NCBI GenBank assembly: GCA_019747815.1
Contig: JAIEQJ010000055.1
Span: 1-64,000, forward strand
Direction: 5' to 3'
Length of the DNA: 64,000 bases
Source of the DNA: Hyphomonadaceae bacterium
GTDB taxonomy: Bacteria; Pseudomonadota; Alphaproteobacteria; Rhizobiales; Hyphomicrobiaceae
Of this stretch, positions 17,948-27,745 are shown one piece after another. The notes under the pieces are model-generated. The model was not told where the DNA came from. It was given only the letters and a program-made list of their open reading frames with translations, and searched no databases. Made by a program: the position numbers and the translations under genes. Within the stretch, counting starts at the first letter, position 1; each line of letters opens with the position of its first letter.

Positions 17948-19219
17948 AGCAGGGAGTTGCGACAGACCCGTGCGCGCTCCCCCAACGCGCTCCTCGCGGA
18001 GGCTGCGCACGCCCCAAAAGATGGATAGCCCCGCCAGGGCCGCAGCCGCGGCGAGTGCGAACGAAGCCATGTAGCTGCCCGTCATCTCATACAGCAGGCC
18101 GGAACTCCACGAGCCCAGGCCCGCTCCCAGACCCATGGACAACGACAGTGTTCCATAGATGGTGCCGACGCCGCCGCCGGGAAACAGCCTTGCGACCAGG
18201 GCTATGATGATCGGCCCGCGGGCGCCCTGCATCAGGCCGAAGAACCAGACAAAGGCATAGACCAGCACGAGCGACGGCCAAACCGAAACGAGCATCAGCG
18301 CCACGATGCCCACGACCGTCGAAAGATATGACCAGCTCGCCGTGTACAGGCGGCCGAATCGGTCCGACAGCCAGCCGATCGCGAGGATGCCGAACACCGA
18401 CAGCATCCCCGTCAGACCGAATGCGCTGGCGGCGAGGAGCGGATTGAACCCCGCCTCGATCAGATAGGCAACCGAATGCGGCAGGACGCTGTAGGCCGCG
18501 GCCGAGGTGAAGAGATAGGCCGCAAACAGGCCCCAGAAGGCACTCGTACGCACCGCTGTGCCAACCGTCCACGGCCCGGCGGCCGCTGTGGTTGGCTGGC
18601 GTCGCAGTTTCTGCCACGCCAGCGAGCCGGCCGTCATGCGTCTGAGCGGAGCCAGCATGATCAGCGGCAGCATGAGAAGCACGCCCGCGCCGAGCAGCCG
18701 GTGCGCCACGCGCCAGTCGGTGCTGGCCAGCATGAGCTGTGTCAGCGGCGGCAGGATCAGCATGCCCGCTCCGATGGCCGCATAGGGAACCGACATGATC
18801 GTGCCGATGCGGTCCGTGAACCAGCGCGACAGCAGCGCGGAGGCGGCGATCATGCCGAGCGAGGCCGAGCCCAGGCCGCCCAGGAAACCCGCGGCGAACA
18901 GGTAGTGCCACAGCTCGGTTGCCGAGCCCGCCAGAAGATAGCCGCAGCCGAGGCTCGCAAGGCCGAAACCGTAGGCGATCCGTGCACCGAAGCGATCTAT
19001 CAGCTGGCCGGCCAAAGGCGCAAAAGCTCCATAGGCCAGCATGAAGACCGAGTAGGTGAGCGTGATCTCGGGGCGCGAGACGCCGAGACCTTGCTGCACC
19101 GGCAATAGAAACACGGCAAACGTCTCGGTCACCCCGCGCGCGATCATGTTCATGAGGAAGGTGACGACGAGCAGGGTGCCCAGGAAGGCGCGCCCTGCGT
19201 GGTCACCGGCCCCATTCAC
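17924..19219 (-). CDS. MFS transporter
   Basis: FAVFLLPVQQGLGVSRPEITLTYSVFMLAYGAFAPLAGQLIDRFGARIAYG; GTG start at 19219 inferred. Confidence 0.88.
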   Translation of the reverse strand: MNGAGDHAGRAFLGTLLVVTFLMNMIARGVTETFAVFLLPVQQGLGVSRPEITLTYSVFMLAYGAFAPLAGQLIDRFGARIAYGFGLASLGCGYLLAGSATELWHYLFAAGFLGGLGSASLGMIAASALLSRWFTDRIGTIMSVPYAAIGAGMLILPPLTQLMLASTDWRVAHRLLGAGVLLMLPLIMLAPLRRMTAGSLAWQKLRRQPTTAAAGPWTVGTAVRTSAFWGLFAAYLFTSAAAYSVLPHSVAYLIEAGFNPLLAASAFGLTGMLSVFGILAIGWLSDRFGRLYTASWSYLSTVVGIVALMLVSVWPSLVLVYAFVWFFGLMQGARGPIIIALVARLFPGGGVGTIYGTLSLSMGLGAGLGSWSSGLLYEMTGSYMASFALAAAAALAGLSIFWGVRSLREERVGGARTGLSQLPALVRKEHR

Positions 19220-19250
19220 GCGCGTGTCTCGCTCGCCGCTTGGTATCGGA

Positions 19251-19901
19251 TCAGATCCGCTGAAACTTGGCCATGGCCTCGCGAAAGGACAGTCCCTTGG
19301 CCAGCTCGGCAGCGGCCTGCTCGTCATCCTTGGCATAGCGCGCCGCCAGCATCGCCACGTGCGCCGCGTGCTCCGAAGGGATGCAGACGATCCCCGACCC
19401 GTCCGCGACAATCACATCGCCGGGGCATACCCGCACCCCGCCACATCCGATCGGCTCGTTGATGGCTGTGATGGCAAGCCGGGTGCGGCCGGTCAGCGGC
19501 GTCATGTGCCGGGCAAAGACCGGGAAGGCGTGCTCGATCATCTCCTCCTGGTCGCGCACGCCGCCGTCAGCAACCAACCCGCCGATCCCCTTCGTCTTGG
19601 CAGCCAAGGTCGCGAGGCCGCCGAAGGTCGAAACGCACCGACCGCCATTGTCGACGACCAAAACGTCGCCGCGTCCGGCCGCATCGATCATGTGTCCAAC
19701 CTTGAAGTCCTCCGACGTGAAATCGCCGCGCCGGCCTGTCACCTCTCGAATCGTTACGGCACGGCCGACGCAGCGGGTACTCGGCACGACTTGCATGAGG
19801 CCCTGCATCACGCCCTCGAAGGCGACGTCGTCGAGCGCATTGGCAATGGTCGAAGTGGCCAAAGTCGCGAACGCCTGCAAGATTTCATCAGAAACGCCCA
19901 T
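19251..19901 (-). CDS. RraA family protein (HMG/CHA aldolase-like)
   Basis: ATSTIANALDDV, GRGDVLVVDNGGR, FGGLATLAAKTKGIGGLVADGGVRD. Confidence 0.88.
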   Translation of the reverse strand: MGVSDEILQAFATLATSTIANALDDVAFEGVMQGLMQVVPSTRCVGRAVTIREVTGRRGDFTSEDFKVGHMIDAAGRGDVLVVDNGGRCVSTFGGLATLAAKTKGIGGLVADGGVRDQEEMIEHAFPVFARHMTPLTGRTRLAITAINEPIGCGGVRVCPGDVIVADGSGIVCIPSEHAAHVAMLAARYAKDDEQAAAELAKGLSFREAMAKFQRI

Positions 19902-20001
19902 GAATATCCCTCGCCCTGGTGCAACAAAGACGGACTTGCGGTGCGCGACAGAAGTCGTATCGTTCCCGGGTGTTGTTCACAACCAGACCTTGAGCAGAGT
20001 G

Positions 20002-20307
20002 ATGCGCACCAGACCTGCGTTTCCCGGTGCCTTGGCTGCCCTGTTGGTTGCGACGGTCCCAGCATCTCTGCCGGCAGGGGCGGCGACTTGCGCCGATCGC
20101 ATCGTTCAGGCGCGGGGAGAGCCATCGCGCTTCGAAGTGCTGGCGAAGGCCAAGGCACGCGGCAACTGGCGGGCCCAGGTCCGCACCATGCCGACACTGG
20201 GTCCACTCTATGCCAACTGGAACCAGGCGCTGTCCGCGGACTACAGATGCGCGCACGGCAAGGCGGGACATCGCTGCACGGCCGTCGCTCGCCCGTGCCG
20301 CGAATAG
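20002..20307 (+). CDS. small secreted hypothetical protein
   Basis: Signal-peptide-like N-terminus, then CADRIVQARGEPSRFEVLAKAKARGNWRAQVRTMPTLGPLYANWNQALSADYRCAHGKAGHRCTAVARPC. Confidence 0.65.
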   Translation: MRTRPAFPGALAALLVATVPASLPAGAATCADRIVQARGEPSRFEVLAKAKARGNWRAQVRTMPTLGPLYANWNQALSADYRCAHGKAGHRCTAVARPCRE

Positions 20308-20457
20308 CCGCCGGGGCGCGTGGTTCAGCGCCTCTTTCCCGCTCCCTCCAGCCGCTCGATCGGCCTCGGTGCGCAGAACGGCAGCAGGAGACACACGCTT
20401 CTGCCCAAGCCGCGTGTATCGTTTGCGGGCGACGCCGCCATGAAGGCCGGAGGCCCC

Positions 20458-20532
20458 CTAGTGTCCCGATCGCGAAGTTCGCCGGATCTTGCAGCAGGCG
20501 CTGAACGAACTTCGCGATCGAAAGGACACTAG
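20458..20532 (-). repeat. CTAG-bounded palindromic element, copy A (75 nt, diverged)
   Basis: CTAGTGTCCCGATCGCGAAGTTCG...CGAACTTCGCGATCGAAAGGACACTAG; its reverse complement aligns with copy B. Confidence 0.9.
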
Positions 20533-20545
20533 CAAGCTCATGGTG

Positions 20546-20622
20546 CTAGTGTGATTCAGATCGAGAAATTCGCTCAGTAGGCGTGCTGCGAGGAAGGGCG
20601 AATTTCTCGATCATCACACTAG
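20546..20622 (+). repeat. CTAG-bounded palindromic element, copy B (77 nt)
   Basis: CTAGTGTGATTCAGATCGAGAAATTCGCTCAGTAGGCGTGCTGCGAGGAAGGGCGAATTTCTCGATCATCACACTAG; identical to the reverse complement of 41940..42016. Confidence 0.97.
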
Positions 20623-20783
20623 GCGCGCTCCGACCCTCAACACTGGTCCCTGACCGCGGCGTCTGGCGCTGCTTTGCTCCCGGCAGCTGCGCCAGTCCGG
20701 CCTGCGCCGCATCCAGGCCCGGAACGCTCCGCTTCATGCTCATGTCTGCCCGGCAATAGACCTTGCCGGGCCATTGACACGCC

Positions 20784-22460
20784 TCAGAACAGCCCCTCGA
20801 TCTGCCCCTTCTCATTGAGGCGGATGCTGTTGGCCGAGGGGACCTTCGGCAAGCCCGGCATGGTCATGATCTCGCCTGTGATCACGACAATGAACTCGGC
20901 GCCCGCCGAGAGCCTGAGCTCGCGAATGGGCACGACGTGATTGCTCGGCGCGCCCCTGAGATTGGGATCGGTGGAGAAGGAGTACTGCGTCTTGGCCATG
21001 CACACGGGCAGATGGCCATAGCCGGCGGCCTGCAGCTCCTTGAACTGATTGCGCACGCTGGTATCGGCCACGATCTCGGATGCATGATAGATCTCGGTGG
21101 CGATCGTCTTCACCTTGTCCCACAGCGGCATCTCGTCGGGATACAGCGGCTTGAACTTCGACTGTCCGCTGTCGGCCATATCCACCACGTGCCGCGCCAG
21201 CGACTCGATGCCCTTGCCGCCCTCGCCCCAGTGCGTGCACAGGAAAGCCCTGGTGCCCGCGCTTTCGGCCGCCTTCATGACTTCCTGAATTTCCCGATCC
21301 GTGTCGGTAATGAAGCGGTTGATGGCCACGACCGGCGGCACGCCGAACTTCTTCACGTTCTCGATGTGGCGCTTGAGATTGTCGCAACCCTTGGCGACGG
21401 CGGCGGCATTCTCGTTCTTCAAGTCGTCCTTCGCCACGCCGCCATGCATCTTGAGCGCGCGCACGGTTGCCACGATGACGGCCGCCGCCGGATTGAGCCC
21501 GGCCTTGCGGCACTTGATGTCGAAGAATTTCTCCGCACCCAGGTCGGCACCAAAGCCGGCCTCCGTCACCACGTAATCGGCCAATTTGAGCGCGGTGCGC
21601 GTCGCCAGCACCGAGTTGCAGCCATGCGCGATATTGGCAAAGGGACCACCGTGGATGAAGACTGGATTGTTCTCCAGCGTCTGCACCAGGTTGGGCATCA
21701 GCGCGTCCTTCAGGAGCACGGTCATGGCGCCGTCACCCTTCAGGTCGCGCGCCAGCACGGGCTTCCTCTCGCGCGTGTAGCCCACGACGATGTTGCCGAG
21801 CCGGCGCTCCAGGTCCTTCAAATCCATGGCGAGACACAGGATCGCCATCACCTCGCTGGCGACCGTGATGTCAAAGCCATCCTCGCGCGGAAACCCGTTG
21901 GCAGTGCCGCCCAGGGAGTTCACGATCGAGCGCAGCGCGCGGTCGTTCATATCCATGACGCGACGCCACGAGATGCGCCGTGCATCGAGCCCCAGCGGAT
22001 TGCCCCAGTAGATCTGATTGTCGAGCAGCGCCGAGAGCAGGTTGTGGGCAGAGGTGATGGCGTGAAAATCACCGGTGAAGTGGAGATTGATGTCCTCCAT
22101 CGGCACCACCTGGGCATAGCCGCCGCCGGCCGCGCCGCCCTTGACCCCGAAGCACGGTCCAAGCGACGGCTCGCGCAGGCAGCTCATGGCTTTCCTGCCG
22201 ATCCGGTTGAGGCCGTCGCCGAGGCCAACCGTGGTGGTGGTCTTGCCCTCGCCCGCTGGAGTCGGGCTGATGGCCGTCACCAGGATCAGCTTGCCGTCCT
22301 TGTTCTTCTTGGCCGCTTCGATGAAATCGTAGCTCACCTTGGCCTTGTAGGGGCCGTAGTTCAGCAGGGCGCTTGCAGGGACGCCGATCTTGCTGCCGAC
22401 CTCCGCGATCGGCTGCATATTCGCCTCGCGCGCAATCTCAATATCAGACTTCACAGCCAT
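20784..22460 (-). CDS. fhs: formate--tetrahydrofolate ligase
   Basis: [68 protein letters not shown]. Confidence 0.97.
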   Translation of the reverse strand: MAVKSDIEIAREANMQPIAEVGSKIGVPASALLNYGPYKAKVSYDFIEAAKKNKDGKLILVTAISPTPAGEGKTTTTVGLGDGLNRIGRKAMSCLREPSLGPCFGVKGGAAGGGYAQVVPMEDINLHFTGDFHAITSAHNLLSALLDNQIYWGNPLGLDARRISWRRVMDMNDRALRSIVNSLGGTANGFPREDGFDITVASEVMAILCLAMDLKDLERRLGNIVVGYTRERKPVLARDLKGDGAMTVLLKDALMPNLVQTLENNPVFIHGGPFANIAHGCNSVLATRTALKLADYVVTEAGFGADLGAEKFFDIKCRKAGLNPAAAVIVATVRALKMHGGVAKDDLKNENAAAVAKGCDNLKRHIENVKKFGVPPVVAINRFITDTDREIQEVMKAAESAGTRAFLCTHWGEGGKGIESLARHVVDMADSGQSKFKPLYPDEMPLWDKVKTIATEIYHASEIVADTSVRNQFKELQAAGYGHLPVCMAKTQYSFSTDPNLRGAPSNHVVPIRELRLSAGAEFIVVITGEIMTMPGLPKVPSANSIRLNEKGQIEGLF

Positions 22461-22501
22461 GTTTCCCCTCCTGCGCTATCGCGCGAGATGCATTGAGATT
22501 C

Positions 22502-23440
22502 TCAAGTGCTGGATTTCGGTGCCGCCGGCTTTTCGAAGCTGTCACCGGCCTTGACGCCTGCGGACTTGGCCCATTCTCCGGCTGCGACCTTCTTGCCGTC
22601 GCCGCCGCGGACGCGCTTGGCGAGGATGGCACCGCCACCGGCGGCAATCGTCATCCCCTGATCGTCCACGGCGAGCACTTCACCCGGCGCACCGCTGCCG
22701 GCGACCTTCGCGCTGTCGAAGATATCGACCTTTTGCCCCTTGATGGTGCTCCAGGCGCCGGGCGCCGGATTGACGGCGCGGATGAGGTTGTAGACCTCGC
22801 CAACAGGCTTTGCCCAATCGATTGCGGCAAGATCCTTCTTGAACCAGCTTTCGTACGACCCGTCGGCAAGATTCTGCGGGTGCCTGAGCACGGCGCCGGC
22901 GCGCACCAGCTCCAATCCCTCGATCATCGCGTCGACGCCCATCGGAAACAGCTTCTTGAAATAGACGTCGCCGAGCGTCTCGTCGGGGCCGATCTCCACC
23001 GACTTCTGGATCAGGATCGGACCCTCATCGAGCCCCTCGTTGGGCCAGAAGATGGTCAGGCCGGTCCGCGTCTTGCCCATGGCGATCGGCCAATTGATCG
23101 ATGACGGCCCGCGGTGCGCCGGCAGCAGCGATGGGTGGTACTGGAAGGTGCCGAACCGCGGCGCATCCAGCACCGGCTGCGGAACGAACAGCAGCACGTA
23201 GGCCATCATGCACACGTCGGCATTGAACGACTTCATCAGCTCGAGCGCTTCAGGTGTCTTCCAGCTCTTGGGCTGATGCACGGGCAAGCCCTTCTCGAGC
23301 GCGAACAGCTTGAGCGGGTCTTCCGGCCGGCCGGCCTTGTCCGGTGCGCAGCACACCGCCACCACGTTCTCCTTACGCTCCAACAGCTTCTCGAGCACGG
23401 CCTTGCCGAAGGCCTCCTGCCCATGCACGACGATGCGCAT
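22502..23440 (-). CDS. formyltransferase/10-formyl-THF hydrolase-like protein resembling the N-terminal domain of ALDH1L1
   Basis: GTFQYHPSLLPAHRGPSSINWPIAMGKTRTGLTIFWPNEGLDEGPILIQKSVEIGPDETLGDVYFKKLFPMGVDAMIEGLELV ... RAVNPAPGAWSTIKGQKVDIFDS. Confidence 0.85.
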   Translation of the reverse strand: MRIVVHGQEAFGKAVLEKLLERKENVVAVCCAPDKAGRPEDPLKLFALEKGLPVHQPKSWKTPEALELMKSFNADVCMMAYVLLFVPQPVLDAPRFGTFQYHPSLLPAHRGPSSINWPIAMGKTRTGLTIFWPNEGLDEGPILIQKSVEIGPDETLGDVYFKKLFPMGVDAMIEGLELVRAGAVLRHPQNLADGSYESWFKKDLAAIDWAKPVGEVYNLIRAVNPAPGAWSTIKGQKVDIFDSAKVAGSGAPGEVLAVDDQGMTIAAGGGAILAKRVRGGDGKKVAAGEWAKSAGVKAGDSFEKPAAPKSST

Positions 23441-23503
23441 CATACTCTCCGCATTTGCTATGAAGGGCGCCATCCCGCCTGCGCGGGAAGGCGCCGAGCC
23501 ACT

Positions 23504-24790
23504 CTATTCAGCCGCAGCCTTTCGCACCGGTGCCGTGGCGCCGGCGTCGGCCAGCGCTACGATCTCGTCCGCCGAGTAGCCGAGCTCGGACAGCACTTCA
23601 TTGGTGTGCTCCCCGAGCAGCGGCGAGCGCTTCACATCTGCAGCGCTGGCGGACAGCTTGATCGGATTGCCCACCGACAGGTACTTGCCGCGCGTGGGAT
23701 GATCGACCTCCACCATCGTGCCGGTGGCAAACAGCGACTTGTCCTCGGCCAGCTCCTTCATGGAAAGGATCGGCCCGCAGGGGATGTCGTACTTGTTCAG
23801 GATATCCATGGCCTCGAACTTGGTCTTGGTCATGGTCCATTGCTCGATACGGGCGAAGATCGCGTTCAGCCGCGGCAGGCGTGCCGGCGGCTTGGCGTAA
23901 TCGGGATGGGTCTTCCAGCCGGGCTCGCCAATGACGTCGCAGATCGCTTCCCACACCGGCGCCTGGGTAATGAAATAGATGTACGCGTCGGGATCCGTTT
24001 CCCACCCCTTGCACTTGAGGATGCGTCCCGGCTGGCCGCCGCCCGAATCGTTGCCCGCGCGCGGCACGGCCTTGCCGAAGGGAATGCCCTCACCGAACTG
24101 GCTGTATTCCTTGAGCGGACCATGCGCCAGGCGCTGCTGGTCGCGCATCTTCACCCGCGCCAGGTTGAGAACGCCGTCCTGCATGGCGCAGGTGACGCGC
24201 TGGCCCTTGCCCGACATGGTGCGGTGATAAAGCGCCGTCACGATGCCGAGCGCCAGATGCAGGCCGGTGCCTGAATCTCCAATCTGCGCCCCCGTCACCA
24301 ACGGCGGACCATCGCGGAAGCCCGTTGTGGAGGCCGAGCCGCCGGTGCACTGCGCGACGTTCTCGTACACCTTGCAGTCTTCATAGGGGCCGGGACCGAA
24401 ACCCTTGACGGAGGCGTAGATCATCCGTGGGTTCAGCTCCTGGATGCGCTGCCAGGTGAGCCCCATGCGGTCGAGCGCGCCAGGTGCGAAGTTCTCCACG
24501 AGCACATCGCACTTCTTCACCAGCCGCTCCAGGATCTCCAGGCCCTTCTTGTTCTTGCTGTCGATCGTGATGGAGCGCTTGTTGTGGTTCAGCATCGTGA
24601 AATAGAGGCTGTCCACGTTCGGTATGTCCTGCAGCTGGCCGCGCGTGATGTCGCCGACGCCGGGGCGCTCGACCTTGATCACGTCGGCGCCGAACCAGGC
24701 GAGCAGCTGCGTGCAGGTCGGACCCGACTGGACGTGGGTGAAATCGAGAATGCGGACGCCTTCAAGTGCTTTCATTGCGTGCTCCATCAC
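23504..24790 (-). CDS. frc: formyl-CoA:oxalate CoA-transferase
   Basis: [82 protein letters not shown]. Confidence 0.93.
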   Translation of the reverse strand: MMEHAMKALEGVRILDFTHVQSGPTCTQLLAWFGADVIKVERPGVGDITRGQLQDIPNVDSLYFTMLNHNKRSITIDSKNKKGLEILERLVKKCDVLVENFAPGALDRMGLTWQRIQELNPRMIYASVKGFGPGPYEDCKVYENVAQCTGGSASTTGFRDGPPLVTGAQIGDSGTGLHLALGIVTALYHRTMSGKGQRVTCAMQDGVLNLARVKMRDQQRLAHGPLKEYSQFGEGIPFGKAVPRAGNDSGGGQPGRILKCKGWETDPDAYIYFITQAPVWEAICDVIGEPGWKTHPDYAKPPARLPRLNAIFARIEQWTMTKTKFEAMDILNKYDIPCGPILSMKELAEDKSLFATGTMVEVDHPTRGKYLSVGNPIKLSASAADVKRSPLLGEHTNEVLSELGYSADEIVALADAGATAPVRKAAAE

Positions 24791-26529
24791 TTCCTTTTCA
24801 CCACGCTTTGCGGGTTGAGATTGCCGATTCTGCCGCTCTCGCTGCCGGCCGCCGGATCGATCACGGCGTTGATGAGCGTCGGCTTGCCGGAGTCCATGGC
24901 TTGGTTCACGGCGCGCCTGAGCTCGTCGGACGTTGTCGCGTTGAAGCCGACGCCGCCGAAGGCATCCATCATCTTGTCGTAGCGCGAGTCCTTGACAAAG
25001 ACTGTCGGCGCAACGTCCGGACCGCCCGTCGGATTGACGTCGGTGCCGCGATAGATGCCGTTGTTGTTGAAGACGACGACGCAGACCGGCAGGTTGTACC
25101 GGCAGATCGTCTCCACCTCCATCCCGGAGAAGCCAAAGGCGCTGTCGCCTTCGAGCGCGAGCACAGGCTTTCCGGTCTCGATGGCTGCGCCGATGGCAAA
25201 GCCCATGCCGATACCCATGACGCCCCAGGTACCGACGTCCAAGCGCTTGCGCGGCTTGTACATGTCGATGACGCCGCGCGCGAGATCGAGCGTGTTGGCG
25301 CCCTCGTTGACCAGTATGGCGTCGGGCCGCTCCTTGATGATGGTGCGCAGCACACCGAGCGCGCTGTGGAAGTCCATCGGCACCGAGTTCTTCAGCAGCC
25401 TCGGCGCCATCTTGGCAATGTTCTCTTCCTTCTTCGAGCTGACGGCCTTGATCCAGTCAGCCGGCGGGGCCGACCATTTGCCGTCGATACCCGCAAGCAG
25501 AGCCGACACACACGAGCCGATATCGCCGACCACGGGCGCGGCGATCTGGATGTTGCTGTCCATCTCCTTGGGATCGATGTCGATCTGAATGAACTTCTTC
25601 AAACCAGCATCACCCCAAGTCTTGCCCTTGCCGTGCGACAGCAGCCAGTTGAGGCGTGCGCCAATCAGCATCACGACGTCGGAGTCCTTCAGCACCGTCG
25701 AGCGTGCAGCACCGGCACACTGCGGATGCGTGTCGGGGAGAAGACCCTTGGCCATGCTCATGGGCAGGAAAGGGATGCCGCTCTTCTCGATCAGGGCGCG
25801 GATCAGATCATCGACCTGCGCGTAGGCTGCGCCCTTGCCGAGAATGATCAGGGGGCGCTTGGCGCCTTTCAGGACGTCAAGCGCCCGCTTGACGGCATCT
25901 GGGGCCGGGATCTGGGCCGGCGCCGCGTCGATGACCTTGACGAGCGACTTGGCTCCAGCGTCCGCCTTCATGACCTGTGAGAAAAGCTTGGCCGGCAGGT
26001 CCAGATAGACGCCGCCCGGGCGGCCAGACACAGCCGCGCGGATCGCGCGCGCCACGCCGATGCCGATGTCTGCGGCATGCAGCACGCGAAAGGCCGCCTT
26101 GCACAGCGGCTTGGCGATTGCGAGCTGATCCATCTCTTCGTAGTCGCCCTGCTGCAGGTCGACGATCTCGCGCTCGGACGAGCCGCTGATCAGGATCATC
26201 GGGAAGCAGTTGGTCGTGGCATTGGCCAGCGCTGTCAGCCCGTTGAGAAAGCCGGGCGCCGAAACCGTAAGGCAGACGCCGGGCATCTTCGTCAGGAAGC
26301 CGGCGATGGCCGCGGCGTTGCCGGCGTTCTGCTCATGCCGGAACGAAATGACGCGTATGCCTGCGGCCTGTGCCATGCGACCCAAGTCCGTGATTGGGAT
26401 GCCGGGCACACCGTAGATCGTGTTGATGCCGTTGAGCTTGAGCGCATCGATGACGAGATGGAAGCCGTCCGTAAGCTCCTGCTCTCCTCCAGCTCCACTC
26501 GCATCAATGCTTTGCACTGTTGCGGACAT
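24787..26529 (-). CDS. oxc: oxalyl-CoA decarboxylase (ThDP-dependent)
   Basis: [100 protein letters not shown]. Confidence 0.96.
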   Translation of the reverse strand: MSATVQSIDASGAGGEQELTDGFHLVIDALKLNGINTIYGVPGIPITDLGRMAQAAGIRVISFRHEQNAGNAAAIAGFLTKMPGVCLTVSAPGFLNGLTALANATTNCFPMILISGSSEREIVDLQQGDYEEMDQLAIAKPLCKAAFRVLHAADIGIGVARAIRAAVSGRPGGVYLDLPAKLFSQVMKADAGAKSLVKVIDAAPAQIPAPDAVKRALDVLKGAKRPLIILGKGAAYAQVDDLIRALIEKSGIPFLPMSMAKGLLPDTHPQCAGAARSTVLKDSDVVMLIGARLNWLLSHGKGKTWGDAGLKKFIQIDIDPKEMDSNIQIAAPVVGDIGSCVSALLAGIDGKWSAPPADWIKAVSSKKEENIAKMAPRLLKNSVPMDFHSALGVLRTIIKERPDAILVNEGANTLDLARGVIDMYKPRKRLDVGTWGVMGIGMGFAIGAAIETGKPVLALEGDSAFGFSGMEVETICRYNLPVCVVVFNNNGIYRGTDVNPTGGPDVAPTVFVKDSRYDKMMDAFGGVGFNATTSDELRRAVNQAMDSGKPTLINAVIDPAAGSESGRIGNLNPQSVVKRK

Positions 26530-26770
26530 TTCACTCTCTCCCCTCGAAATTTGCCACTCGGCCATGCTCCTCGCAGTGCAAGGGCCGCGACCCGCTCAGG
26601 CAGCACATCAACGTTCTCGGCTGTGAGCGCCTTCGCCACCAGATGGCCGACCGAGGCCACGCTGCCAAACTCTGTCTTCGCATTCAGATGTCATCCCGTG
26701 GTCGCCGGCTTCACTGCCGCATCGGCCGCCGGGAACCTCTCCTCGCTCTTCGGTGCTTCACTCCTGTGCA

Positions 26771-27457
26771 TCAGTCGAGCGCTACAAAGCGCTCCACGTG
26801 CTCCCTCAGTCGCAAGGTATGCTCGCGCACCAGCCGCTCCGCGCGTTCCGTGTCGCGGGCTTCCAGCGCGGCGACGATGTCCTTGTGATCGATGACCGAC
26901 CGCTTGGCGCGGTCCTGCTCGAAAATCGTGCGCTGCCGGATGGCGCGCACGTGAAAGAACAGGGTGTCGGTGATGTCGGTGATCAGCGAATTCTTACCCA
27001 ATCCAATGATCGCCTGATGGAACTTGATGTTGGCGTCCGAATACTCGCCCATCTTCGCGGCCACCTTGTCCTGCGAGAACTGGTCGACCAACGTGTGCAG
27101 TCCGGCGAGATCCTCCGCGCTTGCATGCTTCGTTGCCAGCCGCGCGGCCATGCTTTCGAGCGCCGCCCAAACCGTGATCATGTCAAGGACCTCGGCTTTG
27201 GTCTTGCGCACGATGAAGATGCCCCGACGGGCCACGATCTTGACGAGTCCCTCCTGATCGAGTTGCGCCAAGGCCTCGCGCAGCGGCGTACGGCTCACGC
27301 CGAACCGCTGCGAAAGGTCGCGCTCATCCAGACGCAGCTCGGCGTCGTCGGCGTAGATGTTCATATTCGTGATGGCGGCCTTGAGCGCCTCGTAGGCGCG
27401 CGCCTTCAAGCTAAGGCCTTCACCGATAGGCGCGATTTTCAGCTGAGTGTCAGCCAC
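26771..27457 (-). CDS. GntR-family regulator (FCD/FadR-type C-terminal domain)
   Basis: DERDLSQRFGVSRTPLREALAQLDQEGLVKIVARRGIFIV; GTG start at 27457 inferred. Confidence 0.9.
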   Translation of the reverse strand: MADTQLKIAPIGEGLSLKARAYEALKAAITNMNIYADDAELRLDERDLSQRFGVSRTPLREALAQLDQEGLVKIVARRGIFIVRKTKAEVLDMITVWAALESMAARLATKHASAEDLAGLHTLVDQFSQDKVAAKMGEYSDANIKFHQAIIGLGKNSLITDITDTLFFHVRAIRQRTIFEQDRAKRSVIDHKDIVAALEARDTERAERLVREHTLRLREHVERFVALD

Positions 27458-27504
27458 AGCACACCTGACCTGATATTGCCCGCCGTGGGGCACGCTATGG
27501 TTCT

Positions 27505-27521
27505 TGGTATACCATACACCA
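27505..27521. promoter_or_regulatory. putative GntR operator, site 1: TGGTATACCATACACCA
   Basis: Matches TGGYAYA-N3-TRYRCCA, 48 nt upstream of the gntR start. Confidence 0.65.
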
Positions 27522-27655
27522 GAGCAGATCAAGCGGCAAGAGCGGGGGTTGCCGGTCCTGTCCACATTCGCACAACTCTGCTGTCTGACAATCCGATGGC
27601 GTTTCAAATTTTCTTTGCGCAGCCCTCAAATGGTCTATTGCAATGGCCTGGCACT

Positions 27656-27672
27656 TGGTACAATGTATACCA
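27656..27672. promoter_or_regulatory. putative GntR operator, site 2: TGGTACAATGTATACCA
   Basis: Matches TGGYAYA-N3-TRYRCCA, about 74 nt upstream of the tctA-like start. Confidence 0.65.
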
Positions 27673-27745
27673 GACACCCGAACATGTAGAATTGGACTAT
27701 AAGAAGTCGGGCCTTCGGCGCAGGAAACGACGGGAAGGTACTCTC

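Noticed and set aside
19247-19259. CGGATC-A-GATCCG inverted repeat as operator
   Set aside because: It lies across the rraA stop codon rather than at a convincing promoter, and was not seen elsewhere in the window.
20937-22496. 519-aa plus-strand ORF
   Set aside because: Antisense shadow of fhs; composition rich in R/H/A/G typical of GC-rich shadow frames, no family features.
26753-27745. N-terminal extension of the TctA ORF (ORF starts at 26753)
   Set aside because: This part runs antisense through gntR and the operator region; the TctA family start fits GTG at 27746.
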